Source of the DNA: Sclerodactyla briareus
Taxonomy: Eukaryota; Echinodermata; Holothuroidea; Dendrochirotida; Sclerodactylidae
Assembly: GCA_026419785.1 (NCBI GenBank)
Contig: JAODTK010001310.1
Location: forward strand, 225,987-289,986
Length of the DNA: 64,000 nt
Reading direction: 5' to 3'
The notes under the pieces are model-generated. The model saw only the letters and a program-made list of their open reading frames with translations, had not been told where the DNA came from and searched no databases. How positions within the stretch are numbered: position 1 is the first letter of the stretch; each line of letters begins with the position of its first letter. The position numbers and the translations under genes were made by a program. Below, piece after piece: positions 61,913 through 64,000 of the stretch.

Positions 61913-64000
61913 AAAACAAAGTGACCACGATGTTTCGTGAACAAAGTTCAGGCGAACAAAAAACGTTGCATAGGCCTATATTTAAGAAAGATATGCTTTT
62001 GCATTATTCAATACAACCTGAATGTAATTAATATGGACGTCTTCATTTTTGTGGCGATAACTGACCTAGATACTATGTTATAAAAATTTAGGGTGTATAA
62101 CGGGGAGTGGAGAGTGGAGTAAAATGAATAAATCAATTCGGTCCCAATATGATTGAGTGTTAGGTATGTTTTTTTTTCTGGCGATTCAACCAATGATCCA
62201 GTACTTGTATCTTCAGCCTATCTACCATACAGGACGCTATCTAACACAGGCGCTCGTACCGTTAGGGTCCCACTCCTTTATATACGACTGAACAATTGTT
62301 GTATAAAGATTAGTGGGAGCCTAACGTTACAAGCGCATGTGAGCCTAACATGAACGAATCCATTTACCTTTCTTTTCGATTGGATTCGTTAGCCATCACG
62401 GCGACTGTAGTCTTGTTCTCCCATATCATCTGCCGTAATCCTAGAACAGTGTTGGTCGAGTGTGACCTGTAACAAAAGGCTGTTATTGAATTATACCGCA
62501 AAATAAAAAGTCACCTCTGAGAAAACAAAACCCGTGATTTAGATCGTGAATCGTATTCTACTCATATGGAATTTGCTTTGGAATTGCCTGGGTACCGATA
62601 TTAGAGAAAAAGTAATGTACTGTGTATATATTAGGCCGAAATTGCACACTTGGGAACAACGTGACGACTGCGAAATGATGACAAGTCGTGACTTGGCAGT
62701 GGAAGCCAAAAGTGGTTAGCTAGGTGGCCACTGGAATGTTTTCCTCAATTACCGTTTTGTTAATATGCACGCCATCAAATCGCGTCTCCCTCTCTCTATA
62801 TATATAGAGTCTATAATACACCTATATAACCTTGTTCCCTTCACAACTCACAAAATGTCACGTATGTAATGCTCAATATCAGAATAGGGCCTTCCACCAA
62901 CATTGTCGCCATTCCATTAGTTGCTCATGCATGTCAGGCCACTGCTTTCGATACCACATGAGATTCGTCACAGGACAGTAGGGTAGCACATGTTACCTCA
63001 CATGATATTTCAAAAGTTGGAGGCAAGATTCAAAACCGCGGGGTTGATTCTAAATTTCTAACGGCCTTGTTATTTATACATGACCAATGTAAGGCACATT
63101 GGTTGTTCGTTCACAACCCCGGGTGACCTAATTGTCCATAGTACATGTGCTCGCTATCGACAAACTATTCGATAGGGCTGCTGGAACTTTGTGGGGCAGT
63201 CCCAGTTAGCACTTAACAAAAGTGGAACAACGTTTGCATGTTCACATACGTATACAGTCACAAAATGTTTTGAATTGCACAGCTTGTACTTTGATAGGAC
63301 TTTATCTCCAATCCTTATTGACGAGGATGACACCGAACCTAATGGTTCCAACCCCATCTTCATACGACTCACGTTGCGGAATATGGCCTCCAAAAATAAA
63401 GAATGATTTCTATAACACTAACGCATATTGGCGCAACACACAGCTTTCTGTAACGAGCAGTGATATCAACGCACTCAGCACAACCCAGCATTGTTCATTG
63501 TTTCGGTTTGAAATCTGAATTTAATATCCCTGAAAAATCGTCGGTTCCGAGCAGGTTTCCATGACGTTATGATGGTTTAACCACGAGCGAAACCATATCG
63601 ATCGTTCGAGAGCAATGCAGTATTTCGAACATAAGAAACAAGAAATCATAGTATTGTTCAGTTGTTTAGCACATAGGGGCCTACGTAATAATGTTGCGTA
63701 ATAGTGACTTCTGTTTTATCGTGCAATAACGCATGTGACCCCCCAACTCACACTTCGAATTACATAACTTGCAACGGAATGCCTTTTGAAGACGTGGTCC
63801 GAACGAGTGAATACAATTTTCCTTCTTTCCGTATTATAGTTCAGGCTCGTTTACATGACTCTTCAAGACTTGCAATATGGTTGATCTTTGTGGGAAGGAT
63901 ATTGTTAGTTATAGTAAATATATTGTTTTCATATTTCATTTCAACTAGTACTCCACAAATGCAGGAGTTATAGCATAAATCAATCAAGTCGTAAGTTGAA
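61913..64000. other. Unassigned DNA to the right edge
   Basis: Short ORFs only. A minus-strand stretch near 62900-62960 reads WYRKQWPDMHEQLMEWRQ and looks protein-like but is unassigned. A 37-bp minus-strand segment at about 63376-63412 has splice-like borders (ttatag / CGCAAC-gtgagt). Confidence 0.3.

Noticed and set aside
61529..61944. Cys/Leu/Ser/Val-rich repeat proteins
   Set aside because: Translation of the GACA/GACG microsatellite.

Overview
This is a eukaryotic, non-bacterial window. It has short exons with GT/AG boundaries and long introns. It is dense in decayed non-LTR retrotransposons, a tRNA-derived SINE, small inverted-repeat elements, microsatellites, long G/C homopolymers and AT-rich diverged tandem repeats with 'GACCTTTGACCT' and 'TTATGCAAATTAG' words. 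The mix of L1-Tx1-like and CR1/Jockey-like LINEs with receptor tyrosine phosphatase fragments suggests a marine invertebrate, possibly a deuterostome such as an echinoderm or hemichordate. That taxonomic guess is inference; no rRNA or mitochondrial marker is present. There is no intact long ORF, and nearly every ORF over 60 codons is a chance or repeat-derived frame.

Protein-coding signal. The clearest genes are pieces of receptor-type protein tyrosine phosphatases (PTPs), all on the minus strand. Locus 1 (about 80-5903) has a juxtamembrane exon, then exons carrying GYGGRES..ATQ, LWRMVWQ and KCSKYWPDEGEE. It carries in-frame stops and a splice-phase mismatch, so it looks like a pseudogene or decayed copy, and it runs off the left edge. 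Locus 2 (about 39435-48796) has a second-type (D2-like) PTP domain in four exons, in the correct order: FWSMILD, KYWPDE, WPEEHG, and a degenerate catalytic loop SGMASGTF. It has a one-base frameshift in the first exon and no catalytic cysteine. Because the D2 pieces lie 5' of the locus 1 juxtamembrane exon, these are at least two head-to-tail PTP loci. Weaker exon candidates on the same strand (fibronectin III-like strands at 15.9 and 29.7 kb, a cysteine-rich exon at 12.06 kb, a signal-peptide exon at 26.9 kb and a proline-rich exon at 36.4 kb) could be extracellular or juxtamembrane parts of such receptors.

Mobile elements. LINE remnants lie at 0.49-0.66 kb (-), 16.7-19.2 kb (+, L1-Tx1-like with YADD), 23.8-24.6 kb (+, CR1/Jockey-like with FADD) and 54.96-55.66 kb (+, 3' end with an ATT tail). 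Two copies of a tRNA-derived SINE lie at 12.4 and 19.7 kb. Two kinds of small TIR elements lie at 12.94, 37.07 and 49.0 kb. Further interspersed families are recognisable only because they recur within the window: repeat A (3.24, 30.58, 42.31 kb), a 14.56/28.21 kb pair, repeat C beginning TATCCCC..GGGGATATTATGGTTT (42.87 kb +, 50.2 kb -, 58.9 kb -), and a GGCGTTCGCCCC family (1.14, 59.53 kb). Between and inside these sit tandem arrays of diverged 110-150 bp units (1.3-2.2, 43.3, 50.2, 52.0-52.8, 60.5-61.6 kb).

Limits. Exon calls rest on reading frame, splice-site sequence and family motifs read by eye. No search or alignment was run, and repeat borders are approximate.
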